This document shows positions 47,789 through 56,033 of a DNA stretch of 64,000 nt, piece after piece. This DNA comes from Dechloromonas sp. (GTDB lineage: Bacteria; Pseudomonadota; Gammaproteobacteria; Burkholderiales; Rhodocyclaceae). A program made the position numbers and the translations under genes. Numbering within the stretch: position 1 is the stretch's first letter; each line of letters opens with the position of its first letter. Where the stretch lies: contig JAABQV010000011.1 of assembly GCA_011391255.1 (NCBI GenBank), forward strand, positions 45,697 to 109,696. Direction: 5' to 3'. Under the pieces are notes generated by a model. It did not search any database and was not told the DNA's origin. It was given only the letters and a program-made list of their open reading frames with translations.

Positions 47789-48232
47789 TCAGCGATAAAC
47801 CAGTACCGGCACTTTGGAGTGGGTCAGCACCTTGTTTGTCTCGCTGCCCAATAAAAAGCCGCTAAAACCGCGTCGACCGTGCGAGGCCATGAAAATCAGA
47901 TCGCAGCCGGATTTTTCGGCAGCTTCAACAATGGCTTCGTAAGGGACGTCGCTGGTGACTGAAATCGAGTTGCACTCAACACCGGCTTCCTGGCATTGCT
48001 TTTGAACATCGGTGAGATATTCACTGGCTTGCTGGTCGGCCAGTTCAGCGAATTTTTCCGGGGTCGTCGGGTCGATCAGGGCTCCTTCACCAAAGTAGGC
48101 AATCGGGTATTCCGGCTTGGCAAAAAAGACCGTGATGCGGGCGCCGGCTTCCTTGGCGAAAGAAACGGCGCGGCTTGCGGTGGCGCGGGAGAGTTCTGAT
48201 CCGTCGGTGGGTACAAGAATGTGTTTGAACAT
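47789..48232 (-). CDS. Universal stress protein (UspA family)
   Basis: A 147-residue single-domain USP starting MFKHILVPTDGSELSRATASRAV, with the ATP-binding pattern G-x2-G-x9-GS near the end (MASHGRRGFSGFLLGSETNKVLTHS). Such proteins help survive starvation, hypoxia or redox stress. Its promoter lies in the 170-base gap shared with divergent phaC, where no clear regulator site was found. Confidence 0.93.
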   Translation of the reverse strand: MFKHILVPTDGSELSRATASRAVSFAKEAGARITVFFAKPEYPIAYFGEGALIDPTTPEKFAELADQQASEYLTDVQKQCQEAGVECNSISVTSDVPYEAIVEAAEKSGCDLIFMASHGRRGFSGFLLGSETNKVLTHSKVPVLVYR

Positions 48233-48402
48233 GGCGTTTCTCCTCGATAGCGCGTGCCGGAAATTCGGCCTTCTGGAATCCTATCCTACGCCAACTAGGC
48301 CTTTGCGAAAAGCGTTGAATAGCCCGTCAGCCGGTAATTTCCCCCTAAATTGACGACGTGGATGTGGTATAAGTAAGGTCTAATTTTCAGGAGCAAAATG
48401 TC

Positions 48403-50151
48403 ATGCCGAATACTTCTTCCGCCACCCACAAGAGTATCAATATCAGTGCGCTGACGCCGCTGGAAACCGTTGGTGCCGCGTTTAGCAAGAAGATCGACCC
48501 GTTTGGGGTGACCACTTCGTTGCTCAATGCGCAGATGGCCTGGCTGACGCATCCACAAGAGTTGCTGAGAGCTGCCAGCGCCCTTTCCGGCGACTTGATC
48601 GCTTTGCAATCGCACGTCATGCGCCGTGCCATGGGCATGCCTTCTGAAGATGTCGTGCAGCCCAATCACGACGATGCGCGCTTTGCCGATCCGATCTGGA
48701 CTGAATCAGCCAGCTGGGATATCACTAAAGAGTGGTATCTGGCGCTGACTCACCGCTTGCAGGACATGGTTTTCGAGACGCCGGGCTTGTCCGACAAAGA
48801 ACGCCGGCGCGCAGCATTTTGGTCGCGCGAATGGCTCAATATGGTCGCGCCGAATAATTTCTTCTGGTTGAATCCGGTTGCGATGGAGCGCTTTGTCGCG
48901 ACCAAGGGTGAGAGCGTCGCGCAAGGCATGCGTAATTTCATGCGCGACATAAAGGCCAAAAATATCCAGATGGTTGAGCCGGATGCCTTCACCGTTGGCA
49001 AGGATCTGGCAACAACGGCGGGCAAGGTGGTGTTCCGTAATCGCCTGGTCGAGCTGATTCACTATGCGCCGACGACCGCAAAAGTGCGCGCGACGCCGAT
49101 TGTCATCATCACGCCGTGGATCAATAAATTCTATATTCTCGATCTGACGTCCAAGAAGAGCATGGTCAAGTATCTGACTGATCAGGGGTTTTCAGTATTT
49201 ATTACCAGTTGGAAAAACCCTGGATCCGAGCTTGCCGAGATTCGTTTTGACGATTACTTGTTGGAGGGCACTAATGAGGTGATCAACGCTGCCATCGAGT
49301 TCTGCAAGGTGCCGAAAGTTCATCTGGTTGGCTACTGCATTGGTGGCACGCTGGTTTCAACCTACATGGCCTGGGCTAACAAGCGCTTTGCCGCTGACGA
49401 GGTACCGGTTGCCCATTGGACGCTGTTTACGACGCTGACCGATTTCTCCGAGCCCGGCGATATTGATGTTTTCCTTGATGAGGATTGCGTCAATGCCCTC
49501 GACCAAAAAATGGCCGACAAGGGCTATCTTGACGGCAGCGAAATGGCGACTTCTTTCCGCATGTTGCGCGCCAACAGTCTTGTCTGGCATTACTACGTGC
49601 GCAGCTATTTGATGGGCGAAGAACTGCCGCCTTTCGATGTGCTGTTCTGGAACGTCGATACCACGCGCATGCCACGCGCGATGCACTCTTATTACTTGCA
49701 TCAGATGTATCTGCAAAACAATCTGATCAAGCACGACAAGCTCAAGATTGCCGGCGAGCCGATTGATCTTGACCGAATCGTCCAGCCGCTTTACGCAGTG
49801 ACCGCCGAGGACGACCACATAGCGCCGTGGCGTCAGTGCTATCGCATTCATAAGTACGTCAATGTCAAAACACCGGTGCGTTTTGTGCTGTCGTCGTCAG
49901 GCCATATCCTTGGCGTCGTTAATCCACCGGCCAACCCGCCCAAGCGTTCTTACCGGATCGCTGTGCCTGAGCATAATGAGCATTGGGAACACTGGCTGGA
50001 ACGTGCCGAGAAGAAAACCGGCACCTGGTGGGACGACTGGACAGCATGGCTGAACGGGAACTGTGGTGAACTGGTCGATGCCTATCCGGCCAGCAACCGT
50101 AAATTTCCGGCGCTTGCCGATGCCCCCGGAACCTACGTTTACGAGAAATAG
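48403..50151 (+). CDS. phaC: Class I poly(3-hydroxyalkanoate) synthase
   Basis: A 582-residue polymerase that makes PHA from 3-hydroxyacyl-CoA at granule surfaces. The lipase-like box has the nucleophile Cys312 in GYCIGGTLVSTYMAW, with the catalytic aspartate in AEDDHIAPW and the histidine in SSGHILGVVNPP. The N-terminal domain (about 1-200) and length fit class I (PhaC alone, no PhaE). A CAGGAG ribosome-binding site precedes the ATG. No phaA, phaB or phasin gene lies in the window. Confidence 0.95.
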   Translation: MPNTSSATHKSINISALTPLETVGAAFSKKIDPFGVTTSLLNAQMAWLTHPQELLRAASALSGDLIALQSHVMRRAMGMPSEDVVQPNHDDARFADPIWTESASWDITKEWYLALTHRLQDMVFETPGLSDKERRRAAFWSREWLNMVAPNNFFWLNPVAMERFVATKGESVAQGMRNFMRDIKAKNIQMVEPDAFTVGKDLATTAGKVVFRNRLVELIHYAPTTAKVRATPIVIITPWINKFYILDLTSKKSMVKYLTDQGFSVFITSWKNPGSELAEIRFDDYLLEGTNEVINAAIEFCKVPKVHLVGYCIGGTLVSTYMAWANKRFAADEVPVAHWTLFTTLTDFSEPGDIDVFLDEDCVNALDQKMADKGYLDGSEMATSFRMLRANSLVWHYYVRSYLMGEELPPFDVLFWNVDTTRMPRAMHSYYLHQMYLQNNLIKHDKLKIAGEPIDLDRIVQPLYAVTAEDDHIAPWRQCYRIHKYVNVKTPVRFVLSSSGHILGVVNPPANPPKRSYRIAVPEHNEHWEHWLERAEKKTGTWWDDWTAWLNGNCGELVDAYPASNRKFPALADAPGTYVYEK

Positions 50152-50212
50152 CCCTTTCGATCCACCCGGCGAATTGGTACATTAGTGACTCTCCGCAAAG
50201 TAAGAGGCTGAC

Positions 50213-50839
50213 ATGACGACGACCGCGATGACCTCCGCAAGGCGCAAGGCGCCCCGAGCGGGGGTTGATCTTCTGCAAATTGTGCGAATCAACGAGGAGA
50301 TCAAGCGTGTCGTCGGCGTCTCCTTCAAAATCAACATCATGGCGCTCAACGCTATTTTTCTGGCCAAGCGCGCCGGGACTGCGGCGCTGGGGTTTGGTGT
50401 TCTCTCGAACGAACTACGCGTTTTTTCTCAGGATTTGCGAACCTGTATGGAGTCACTGACCGGATTGATCCATGACTGTGTCGGTGAGGTTTCGATTGTC
50501 CTTCAGGATATTCGCTTTACCCGACTGCTCGGTGAAGCGGCCAGTATTGCGCCGCAATCAGCAGCGCCGGCAATCCTGGCACAACGCTACGCTGAAAATG
50601 AAACGCATGCCGGCAAACTGGCGAAGTTGCGCAATCAGCTCAAACGGGCATTGGAAGACGCTTTCCAAATGGTCGAATTGGGCGGCGTGCTGGCCAAGTC
50701 GGCAAAGATTGAAGCGGCTTACGGACAATCCTTTGCGGTGCCGCTGGCGCAGGTTTCCGGTGAGTTTGATGGGGTCGTCGAAGAAATACGCGGTTCGCTG
50801 GAATCGCTGCGGCGCTCGCCGTTTTTCACCGGACATTGA
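50213..50839 (+). CDS. Soluble chemoreceptor-tip-like protein
   Basis: A 208-residue helical protein with no membrane segment. Residues about 37-76 (SFKINIMALNAIFLAKRAG ... LGFGVLSNELRVFS) clearly resemble the hairpin tip of methyl-accepting chemotaxis proteins, where CheA and CheW bind. The flanking helices are much shorter than in a normal receptor, and some tip residues differ (IFLAKRAG in place of AIEAARAG). It could be a miniature receptor or a decoy for the signalling array. The next gene, 9 bases downstream, encodes an ODP-type diiron protein, which suggests an oxygen-responsive unit. Confidence 0.7.
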   Translation: MTTTAMTSARRKAPRAGVDLLQIVRINEEIKRVVGVSFKINIMALNAIFLAKRAGTAALGFGVLSNELRVFSQDLRTCMESLTGLIHDCVGEVSIVLQDIRFTRLLGEAASIAPQSAAPAILAQRYAENETHAGKLAKLRNQLKRALEDAFQMVELGGVLAKSAKIEAAYGQSFAVPLAQVSGEFDGVVEEIRGSLESLRRSPFFTGH

Positions 50840-50848
50840 GGAGAAAAG

Positions 50849-51589
50849 ATGAAAATTACTGAAACCATTTTCCAGGATGGCACCCACAAATGGGTAGCGA
50901 TTGTTCGCGATCCGGATAAGCCCAATTTTCTGATTGATACCAATGAATACTTGGTGACGCACGGCGGTGAGGGGATGCTTCTCGACCCGGGTGGTGCGGA
51001 GATATTCCCGGCGGTCTTTTCGGCTCTTTCCTCGGAATTTGATCCATCAGCACTATCCGCCATTTTTGCTTCACATCAGGATCCGGATATCTGCTCATCG
51101 CTGGCGCTCTGGCTTGAGTTCAATCCCAAGATGCGTTGTTATGTGAGTGCCTTGTGGAGCAGTTTCATTCCGCATTTTGGTGGCACTGCCGAGACCTTTG
51201 TCTCGATTCCCGACGAGGGCATGGATATTTCCCTCGCCGGCCTGACACTGCGCACCGTGCCTGCCCACTATTTGCACTCCTCCGGTAATTTCCATCTCTA
51301 CGACAAGGTCGCCAAGGTGCTGTTTTCCGGTGACGTAGGTGCGGCCATGCTGCCGCCTGGTCAGGACGGGCTTTTCGTCGAGGATTTTGACAAGCACATT
51401 CGTCTCGCCGAAGGTTTTCATCGCCGTTACATGGGCTCCAGTGAGGCCAAGCGTCGCTGGTGCGAGCGGGTTTCGCAAATGGATATCGACATGCTCTGCC
51501 CGCAACACGGTGCCATTTATCGTGGCGCTGATGTACAGCGCTTTATCAACTGGTTTGATAATTTGCAGGTCGGTATCGTTAAGTCATGA
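50849..51589 (+). CDS. ODP/flavodiiron-type metallo-beta-lactamase-fold protein
   Basis: A 246-residue stand-alone MBL domain of the kind found in flavodiiron proteins, without flavodoxin or rubredoxin parts. Iron-ligand positions are H76-x-D78-x-D80 (ASHQDPD), H140, D162 (SGD) and the histidine in CPQHG. The histidine after the second aspartate in classical FDPs is isoleucine here. This fits the oxygen-binding diiron protein (ODP) group, which was described as an O2 sensor tied to chemotaxis in Treponema. A GAGGAG ribosome-binding site precedes the ATG. Coupling to the chemoreceptor-tip gene supports a sensory role. Confidence 0.82.
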   Translation: MKITETIFQDGTHKWVAIVRDPDKPNFLIDTNEYLVTHGGEGMLLDPGGAEIFPAVFSALSSEFDPSALSAIFASHQDPDICSSLALWLEFNPKMRCYVSALWSSFIPHFGGTAETFVSIPDEGMDISLAGLTLRTVPAHYLHSSGNFHLYDKVAKVLFSGDVGAAMLPPGQDGLFVEDFDKHIRLAEGFHRRYMGSSEAKRRWCERVSQMDIDMLCPQHGAIYRGADVQRFINWFDNLQVGIVKS

Positions 51590-51590
51590 T

Positions 51591-51604
51591 TTGATGGCGG
51601 TCAA
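51591..51604 (+). promoter_or_regulatory. FNR/Dnr-type site upstream of the hemerythrin operon
   Basis: A perfect TTGAT-N4-GTCAA palindrome right after the ODP gene stop. With a weak -10 box near 51628-51633 the site would be centred near -42, a class II activator position. The hemerythrin ATG lies 56 bases downstream. Confidence 0.65.
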
Positions 51605-51659
51605 GGAATTGCTTTGTTGATTCAGGCGAGAATGCCTAATCTCAACTCTTTAGCAAGCC

Positions 51660-52106
51660 ATGACCGCCATCCGTAGCCTAATGACCGAAGATCATCGCCA
51701 TTGTGATGATCTTTTTGCTGATGCTGAATTGGCCGTCGGCAAAAAAGACAGCCAGGCAGCCAAGGCCTGCTTTGAGCATTTTCAGCAGGCGATGCTTGCA
51801 CATTTCGACGCTGAAGAGAAAACTCTCTTCCCGACCTTTGAGGCCAAAACCGGCATGAGCATGGGGCCAACCCAGGTCATGCGGATGGAGCATGCGCAGA
51901 TTCGCGTCCTGATGGATGAGGCCTTGCAGGCGCTTGTGCTGAATCAGTTTGATGATTATCTGGGTTATGCCGATACGCTGGTAATCATGATGCAGCAGCA
52001 CAACATGAAAGAAGAAAACATGCTTTACCCGATGTGCGATCAGCATCTTTCGGGTGAGACGCCCGAGTTGCTGGCGCGCCTTGAAACCGAGTTAAACGTG
52101 GCATGA
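51660..52106 (+). CDS. Hemerythrin-domain protein
   Basis: A 148-residue four-helix HHE protein with the diiron ligand set: H in TEDHRHCD, H-x3-E in HFDAEEKTLFP, H in MEHAQIR and H-x4-E in QQHNMKEENMLYP. Such proteins bind O2 or NO and can repair or guard Fe-S proteins. The FNR-type site upstream and the DUF2249 and NnrS-like genes downstream point to a role under nitrosative or low-oxygen conditions. The stop overlaps the DUF2249 start (ATGA). Confidence 0.9.
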   Translation: MTAIRSLMTEDHRHCDDLFADAELAVGKKDSQAAKACFEHFQQAMLAHFDAEEKTLFPTFEAKTGMSMGPTQVMRMEHAQIRVLMDEALQALVLNQFDDYLGYADTLVIMMQQHNMKEENMLYPMCDQHLSGETPELLARLETELNVA

Positions 52107-52330
52107 CCGACTCAAAGACGCCGCATGTGATTGACGCGCGCTACATGGAGCCGCCCGATCCCTTTGTCAAAACCATGGAAATGCTCGACAGTCTGCAAGC
52201 AGGCGAGAACTTGCTCCTGCAGCTTTTCCGCGAGCCGCATCCGCTTTACCGGGTGCTCAAGGAAAATGGTCATCGCTACGAAGTTGAGCTGGTTGCCGAT
52301 GGTACCTTTGAGATCCTGATCTGGCGGTAG
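52103..52330 (+). CDS. DUF2249 protein
   Basis: A 75-residue protein of the TusA-like DUF2249 family (core VIDARYMEPPDPF ... LLQLFREPHPLYRVLKENG). These small proteins are repeatedly found with hemerythrins, NO reductases and heme-copper oxidase-like genes; their biochemical role is unknown. It overlaps the hemerythrin gene by four bases and precedes the 12-helix membrane gene by 14. Confidence 0.85.
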   Translation: MTDSKTPHVIDARYMEPPDPFVKTMEMLDSLQAGENLLLQLFREPHPLYRVLKENGHRYEVELVADGTFEILIWR

Positions 52331-52344
52331 CCGGTCGGTCACTC

Positions 52345-53640
52345 ATGCAAGGATTGCTGTCATTTGATCAGGCGCCGCCGTTCACCGCCCCACTGCGCTT
52401 TTTTCTAAGCGCCCCGGTTTTTGCCTTGTTGGCTGGTCTCATCCTCGTTTGGGACGGCCCTTCGTTACTGGCGTCACGCTGGACACCCGGCGCCTTGGCG
52501 GTAACCCATTTGCTGACTGTCGGGTTTATGCTGCAAGCCATGCTTGGCGCCCTGATTCAGGTCTTGCCGGTGGTTGCCGGGGTGAATCTGGCTCAGCCTC
52601 TGGCTATTTCGCGCTGGTTGCATGTGGCCCTGAGCGGCGGTGCTGTCTTGTTGAGCAGCGGCTTTTACTTCGCAAGCGCCAGCTTGCTCATTACGGGGGG
52701 CATTGTTCTGGGTGTTTCAGTGCTGGGCTTTCTTGTCGTCGTCGTCCCGCCATTAAGTCGCACGCCATCGACCAGCCCGACGATACGCGGACTAAAAATG
52801 GCGATGTCGGGTTTGTTTGGCGTTGCTGCGCTGGGTGTCGTGCTTGCGCTGGCCGTCGCTAATGGCTGGTCAATTCCTTTGCTGAGTTTGACTGACTTGC
52901 ACGCCAGCTGGGGTTTTGCGGCCTGGGGCGGTATTTTGCTGGCGGCGATGGCCTACGTCGTGGTTCCGATGTTCCAGCTGACGCCGGGTTATCCGGCACG
53001 GTTGAGTTGGTGGTATCCGGGATTGCTACTGGCTGGCGTCGTCCTGGCATCGCTCAGCGTCTGGTTTGAAGTGCCGGGTATCGGGCAACTGGCGCAGGGT
53101 ATGCTGAGCTTTTTGGGGATAGCCTTTTGCGCTTTCACCATGCACCTTCAGTTGAAGCGCCGGCGGGCGCGAGCAGATACGACTTTTCGTTATTGGCAAC
53201 TGGGTTTGGCTTGCACCATTTTTGCCCTGTTTTTGTCGTTGACCGCAACATTCTGGCCGGCGCTCGCCGAATATAACGAGCTCCCGCTTTTGTTGGGTGT
53301 TTTGCTGATTGTCGGTGGTTTTGTCCCACTGATTGTCGGCATGCTTTATAAAATCATTCCGTTTTTAGCCTGGCTGCATCTGCAAAACCTGGGTGGGGGA
53401 AAATTGCCGGCGCCGGCCATGCACAAGATTCTTGGCGAAAAGGAAATGAACGGGCAGATGGGGTCACATGCGCTTGCGCTGGTGTTTTTGCTCGGCGCTG
53501 TTCTGCTACCGGAACTGGCGCGGGTGGCAGGCCTGCTTTTTGTTATGGCCAACCTGTTGCTGCTGTGGAATTTGTCGCGTGCAAGCTGGCGCTACCGGCA
53601 ACAGTCAAAACTCATGCGTGAGCAACTGGCGCAACTATGA
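52345..53640 (+). CDS. NnrS-like polytopic membrane protein
   Basis: A 431-residue protein with about twelve membrane helices. Histidines lie within or beside helices (HLLTVGFMLQAMLGALIQ, DLHASWGFAAWGGILL), as in NnrS or heme-copper-oxidase subunit I relatives, but the full metal-ligand set of an oxidase is not evident. Relatives with hemerythrin and DUF2249 neighbours are linked to NO tolerance. The operon context (FNR-type site, hemerythrin, DUF2249) supports this. A copy of GTTGACCGCAACA lies at 53238. It converges on fnr. Confidence 0.65.
   Translation: MQGLLSFDQAPPFTAPLRFFLSAPVFALLAGLILVWDGPSLLASRWTPGALAVTHLLTVGFMLQAMLGALIQVLPVVAGVNLAQPLAISRWLHVALSGGAVLLSSGFYFASASLLITGGIVLGVSVLGFLVVVVPPLSRTPSTSPTIRGLKMAMSGLFGVAALGVVLALAVANGWSIPLLSLTDLHASWGFAAWGGILLAAMAYVVVPMFQLTPGYPARLSWWYPGLLLAGVVLASLSVWFEVPGIGQLAQGMLSFLGIAFCAFTMHLQLKRRRARADTTFRYWQLGLACTIFALFLSLTATFWPALAEYNELPLLLGVLLIVGGFVPLIVGMLYKIIPFLAWLHLQNLGGGKLPAPAMHKILGEKEMNGQMGSHALALVFLLGAVLLPELARVAGLLFVMANLLLLWNLSRASWRYRQQSKLMREQLAQL
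53238..53250 (+). repeat. Dispersed word GTTGACCGCAACA inside the NnrS-like gene
   Basis: An exact 13-base copy, in frame as Leu-Thr-Ala-Thr, the same reading as the copies in hoxF and hoxW. Confidence 0.7.
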
Positions 53641-53661
53641 ATACTGCCCCGCCTGATCGTC

Positions 53662-54411
53662 TCAGACTCTCTGATGACTCATCAGGGCTTTGAGCCCGGC
53701 GATGTTGAGAATACGGATGTGTTTTTGCTGCACAGCAATATGCCCGGCCTCCTGGAATCGCGAAAAAGCACGCGAGACGGTTTCCAGCTTGAGTCCGAGA
53801 TAGCTGCCAATTTCTTCCCGCGTCATGCGCAGGTAAAAATCGGCGTGCGAATAACCGCGTGCCGTAAAGCGCTGAGAAAGATTGAGCAGAAAAGCCGCCA
53901 GGCGCTCTTCGGCACGCATCGTTCCAAGCAACATCATGACGCCGTGATCGCGAACAATTTCACGACTCATGACTTTGTGAAAATGGTGCTGCAGAGTCTG
54001 AATCTCACGCGAGAGCGTTTCCAGGCGCGAAAAGGGAATAACGCAAACTTCACTCGCTTCCAAGGCGACTGAGTTACAGGTATGAAATTCGGTGCTGATT
54101 CCATCAAGGCCCAGCAACTCGCCACCCATCTGAAAGCCGGTCACTTGCTCGCGGCCATCTTCAAGCAAAACGTCGGTTTTGAAAAAGCCGCTGCGGATCG
54201 CGTAAATGGCTTCGAACCCGGAGCCGGCGCGATAAAGAAATTCACCTTGCTTGATTTTGCGCCGCGAGGTGACCAGTTCATCAAGGCGCTCGAGTTCGTC
54301 ATTGCTGAGGCCGTAAGGCAGGCAAAGCTCGCGCAGATTGCAATTGCCGCAAGCGCGTTTGACCGAGGTCATCGAGATTTCTTGTGTGGCGGTTTGAGGA
54401 GGCGTCATCAA
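53662..54411 (-). CDS. fnr: FNR-type oxygen-sensing regulator
   Basis: A 249-residue Crp/Fnr-family protein. The N-terminal cluster C-x2-C-x5-C (ACGNCNLRELC) plus a later cysteine in HTCNSV form the [4Fe-4S] oxygen sensor of FNR/Anr. The helix-turn-helix (REEIGSYLGLKLETVSRAFSRFQ) has the E-x2-S-R recognition pattern for TTGAT-N4-ATCAA sites. ATG at 54411 is the longest start; an internal ATG at 54372 (MTSVKRACGNC) gives a more standard N-terminus and may be the true one. An FNR box 12 bases upstream suggests autorepression while activating hemN. Confidence 0.94.
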   Translation of the reverse strand: MMTPPQTATQEISMTSVKRACGNCNLRELCLPYGLSNDELERLDELVTSRRKIKQGEFLYRAGSGFEAIYAIRSGFFKTDVLLEDGREQVTGFQMGGELLGLDGISTEFHTCNSVALEASEVCVIPFSRLETLSREIQTLQHHFHKVMSREIVRDHGVMMLLGTMRAEERLAAFLLNLSQRFTARGYSHADFYLRMTREEIGSYLGLKLETVSRAFSRFQEAGHIAVQQKHIRILNIAGLKALMSHQRV

Positions 54412-54422
54412 TTTTATTAAGC

Positions 54423-54464
54423 TTGATCCAAGTCAACCTGTAACGAAGAGCATTTGCACATAAT
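54423..54464 (+). promoter_or_regulatory. FNR box shared by fnr and hemN
   Basis: TTGAT-N4-GTCAA (54423-54436) is centred 29.5 bases before a -10 box CATAAT (54459-54464) reading towards hemN, which puts it at -41.5, exact class II activation spacing. In the fnr direction it would fall between promoter elements or in the leader, consistent with autorepression. Confidence 0.8.
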
Positions 54465-54564
54465 TATCACTATTTTTGGCGTTATTCACAGCTTACGGCG
54501 CGCTTGAACGTACGCAATCTGATACCGTACCACCGATCACAACTTATGACGACAACGCATTACA

Positions 54565-55977
54565 GTGAGTTCAATGAATTACGCAAAAGATAATCTAATT
54601 TTCGATCCCGCGATCATTCGTCGTTTCGACGTTAATGGGCCGCGCTACACGTCCTATCCAACTGCCGACCGCTTTGTCGAAGCATTTGATTCAGACGCCG
54701 CCAAACTTTGGCTGGGGAAACGAAACATCGGCGGGTTCACTAATCCGCTTTCATTGTACTTCCACATCCCTTTCTGCAACACCATTTGCTATTACTGCGC
54801 TTGCAACAAGATCATCACCAAGGATCATGGGCGCAGTGCCAAATATCTGAAATATCTGGCTAAGGAGATGGAGCTGCAAAGTGCCAGCCTGGAAGGCAAG
54901 GACGGTGAGCACGAAGTCATTCAGTTGCATTGGGGTGGTGGTACGCCAACCTTCCTGTCGCATGACGAAATGCGCCAGTTGATGGCGGAGACGCGCAAGC
55001 ACTTCAAGTTGCTGGAGGGTGGCGAATATTCGATTGAAGTTGACCCGCGCAAGGTCGATTACGCAACGGTTGCCTTGCTCGGCGAATTAGGTTTCAACCG
55101 GATGAGCGTTGGTGTTCAGGATTTTGACGAGCGCGTTCAGGTGGCGATCAATCGCGTGCAAAGCGAAGAAGAGACCTTTGATGTGATCAAGGCTGCACGC
55201 GCCAATGGCTTCAAATCGGTGTCCGTTGACCTGATCTATGGTCTGCCACACCAGTCGGTAATGGCCTTCAACCGCACACTGGAACGTGTACTGGCGATGG
55301 ACCCCGATCGTCTGTCGATCTACAACTACGCGCACTTGCCCAGTCTGTTCAAACCACAGCGGCGGATTGCCGAGAATGATTTGCCCTCCGGCGATACCAA
55401 ACTTCAAATTCTCGCGCTGGCAATCAAGAAGCTGACTGAAGCTGGTTACGTGTTTATCGGCATGGATCACTTTGCCAAGCCCGATGATGAAATGGCGGTT
55501 GCCCAGCGTCAGGGGCGTTTGCATCGTAATTTCCAGGGTTATTCGACCTATGCCGATTGCGACATGCTGTCGTTCGGCATTTCATCGATCAGCAAAGTCG
55601 GACCGACCTATAACCAGAACGTCAAGACACTGGACGAATATTACGACCGCCTTGATGCGCAGATGCTGCCGGTTTTCCGGGGTATTGAACTGAATGCTGA
55701 CGATATCTTGCGGCGTTCGATCATTCAGGCCTTGATGTGTCATTTCGAGTTGTCAATTGAAAGCATCGAGAGTGCCCACCTGATCGATTTCAAGTCCTAT
55801 TTTGCCGACGAACTCGAAGACATGAAGGAAATGCAAGCTGCCGGCCTGCTCGAGGTTGACGACGAGTGGATCAGTGTTCTGCCGCCGGGACGCATGCTGG
55901 TGCGGGTCATTTCCATGGTCTTTGACCGCTATTTGCGTGCAGCGCGTGAGCGCACGCGTTACTCCAAGGTCATCTGA
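54565..55977 (+). CDS. hemN: Oxygen-independent coproporphyrinogen III oxidase
   Basis: A 470-residue radical-SAM enzyme that turns coproporphyrinogen III into protoporphyrinogen IX without oxygen. The cluster motif C-x3-C-x2-C-x-C (FCNTICYYCACNK, about 70-82) and the start FDVNGPRYTSYPTADRF are diagnostic of true HemN rather than HemW. GTG at 54565 and ATG at 54574 are both possible starts. A class II FNR promoter lies upstream, so expression should rise without oxygen. It also supports heme supply to respiration and to heme oxygenase. Confidence 0.96.
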   Translation: MSSMNYAKDNLIFDPAIIRRFDVNGPRYTSYPTADRFVEAFDSDAAKLWLGKRNIGGFTNPLSLYFHIPFCNTICYYCACNKIITKDHGRSAKYLKYLAKEMELQSASLEGKDGEHEVIQLHWGGGTPTFLSHDEMRQLMAETRKHFKLLEGGEYSIEVDPRKVDYATVALLGELGFNRMSVGVQDFDERVQVAINRVQSEEETFDVIKAARANGFKSVSVDLIYGLPHQSVMAFNRTLERVLAMDPDRLSIYNYAHLPSLFKPQRRIAENDLPSGDTKLQILALAIKKLTEAGYVFIGMDHFAKPDDEMAVAQRQGRLHRNFQGYSTYADCDMLSFGISSISKVGPTYNQNVKTLDEYYDRLDAQMLPVFRGIELNADDILRRSIIQALMCHFELSIESIESAHLIDFKSYFADELEDMKEMQAAGLLEVDDEWISVLPPGRMLVRVISMVFDRYLRAARERTRYSKVI

Positions 55978-56033
55978 GTTCCGTGCCGGGCAGGCGCGCA
56001 GGTTAAACTGCATGTTTGCCCGATTCATTGCAG

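Noticed and set aside
48350..48380. TTGACG followed by TATAAG as a phaC promoter
   Set aside because: The spacing is only 12 bases, too short for a sigma-70 promoter.
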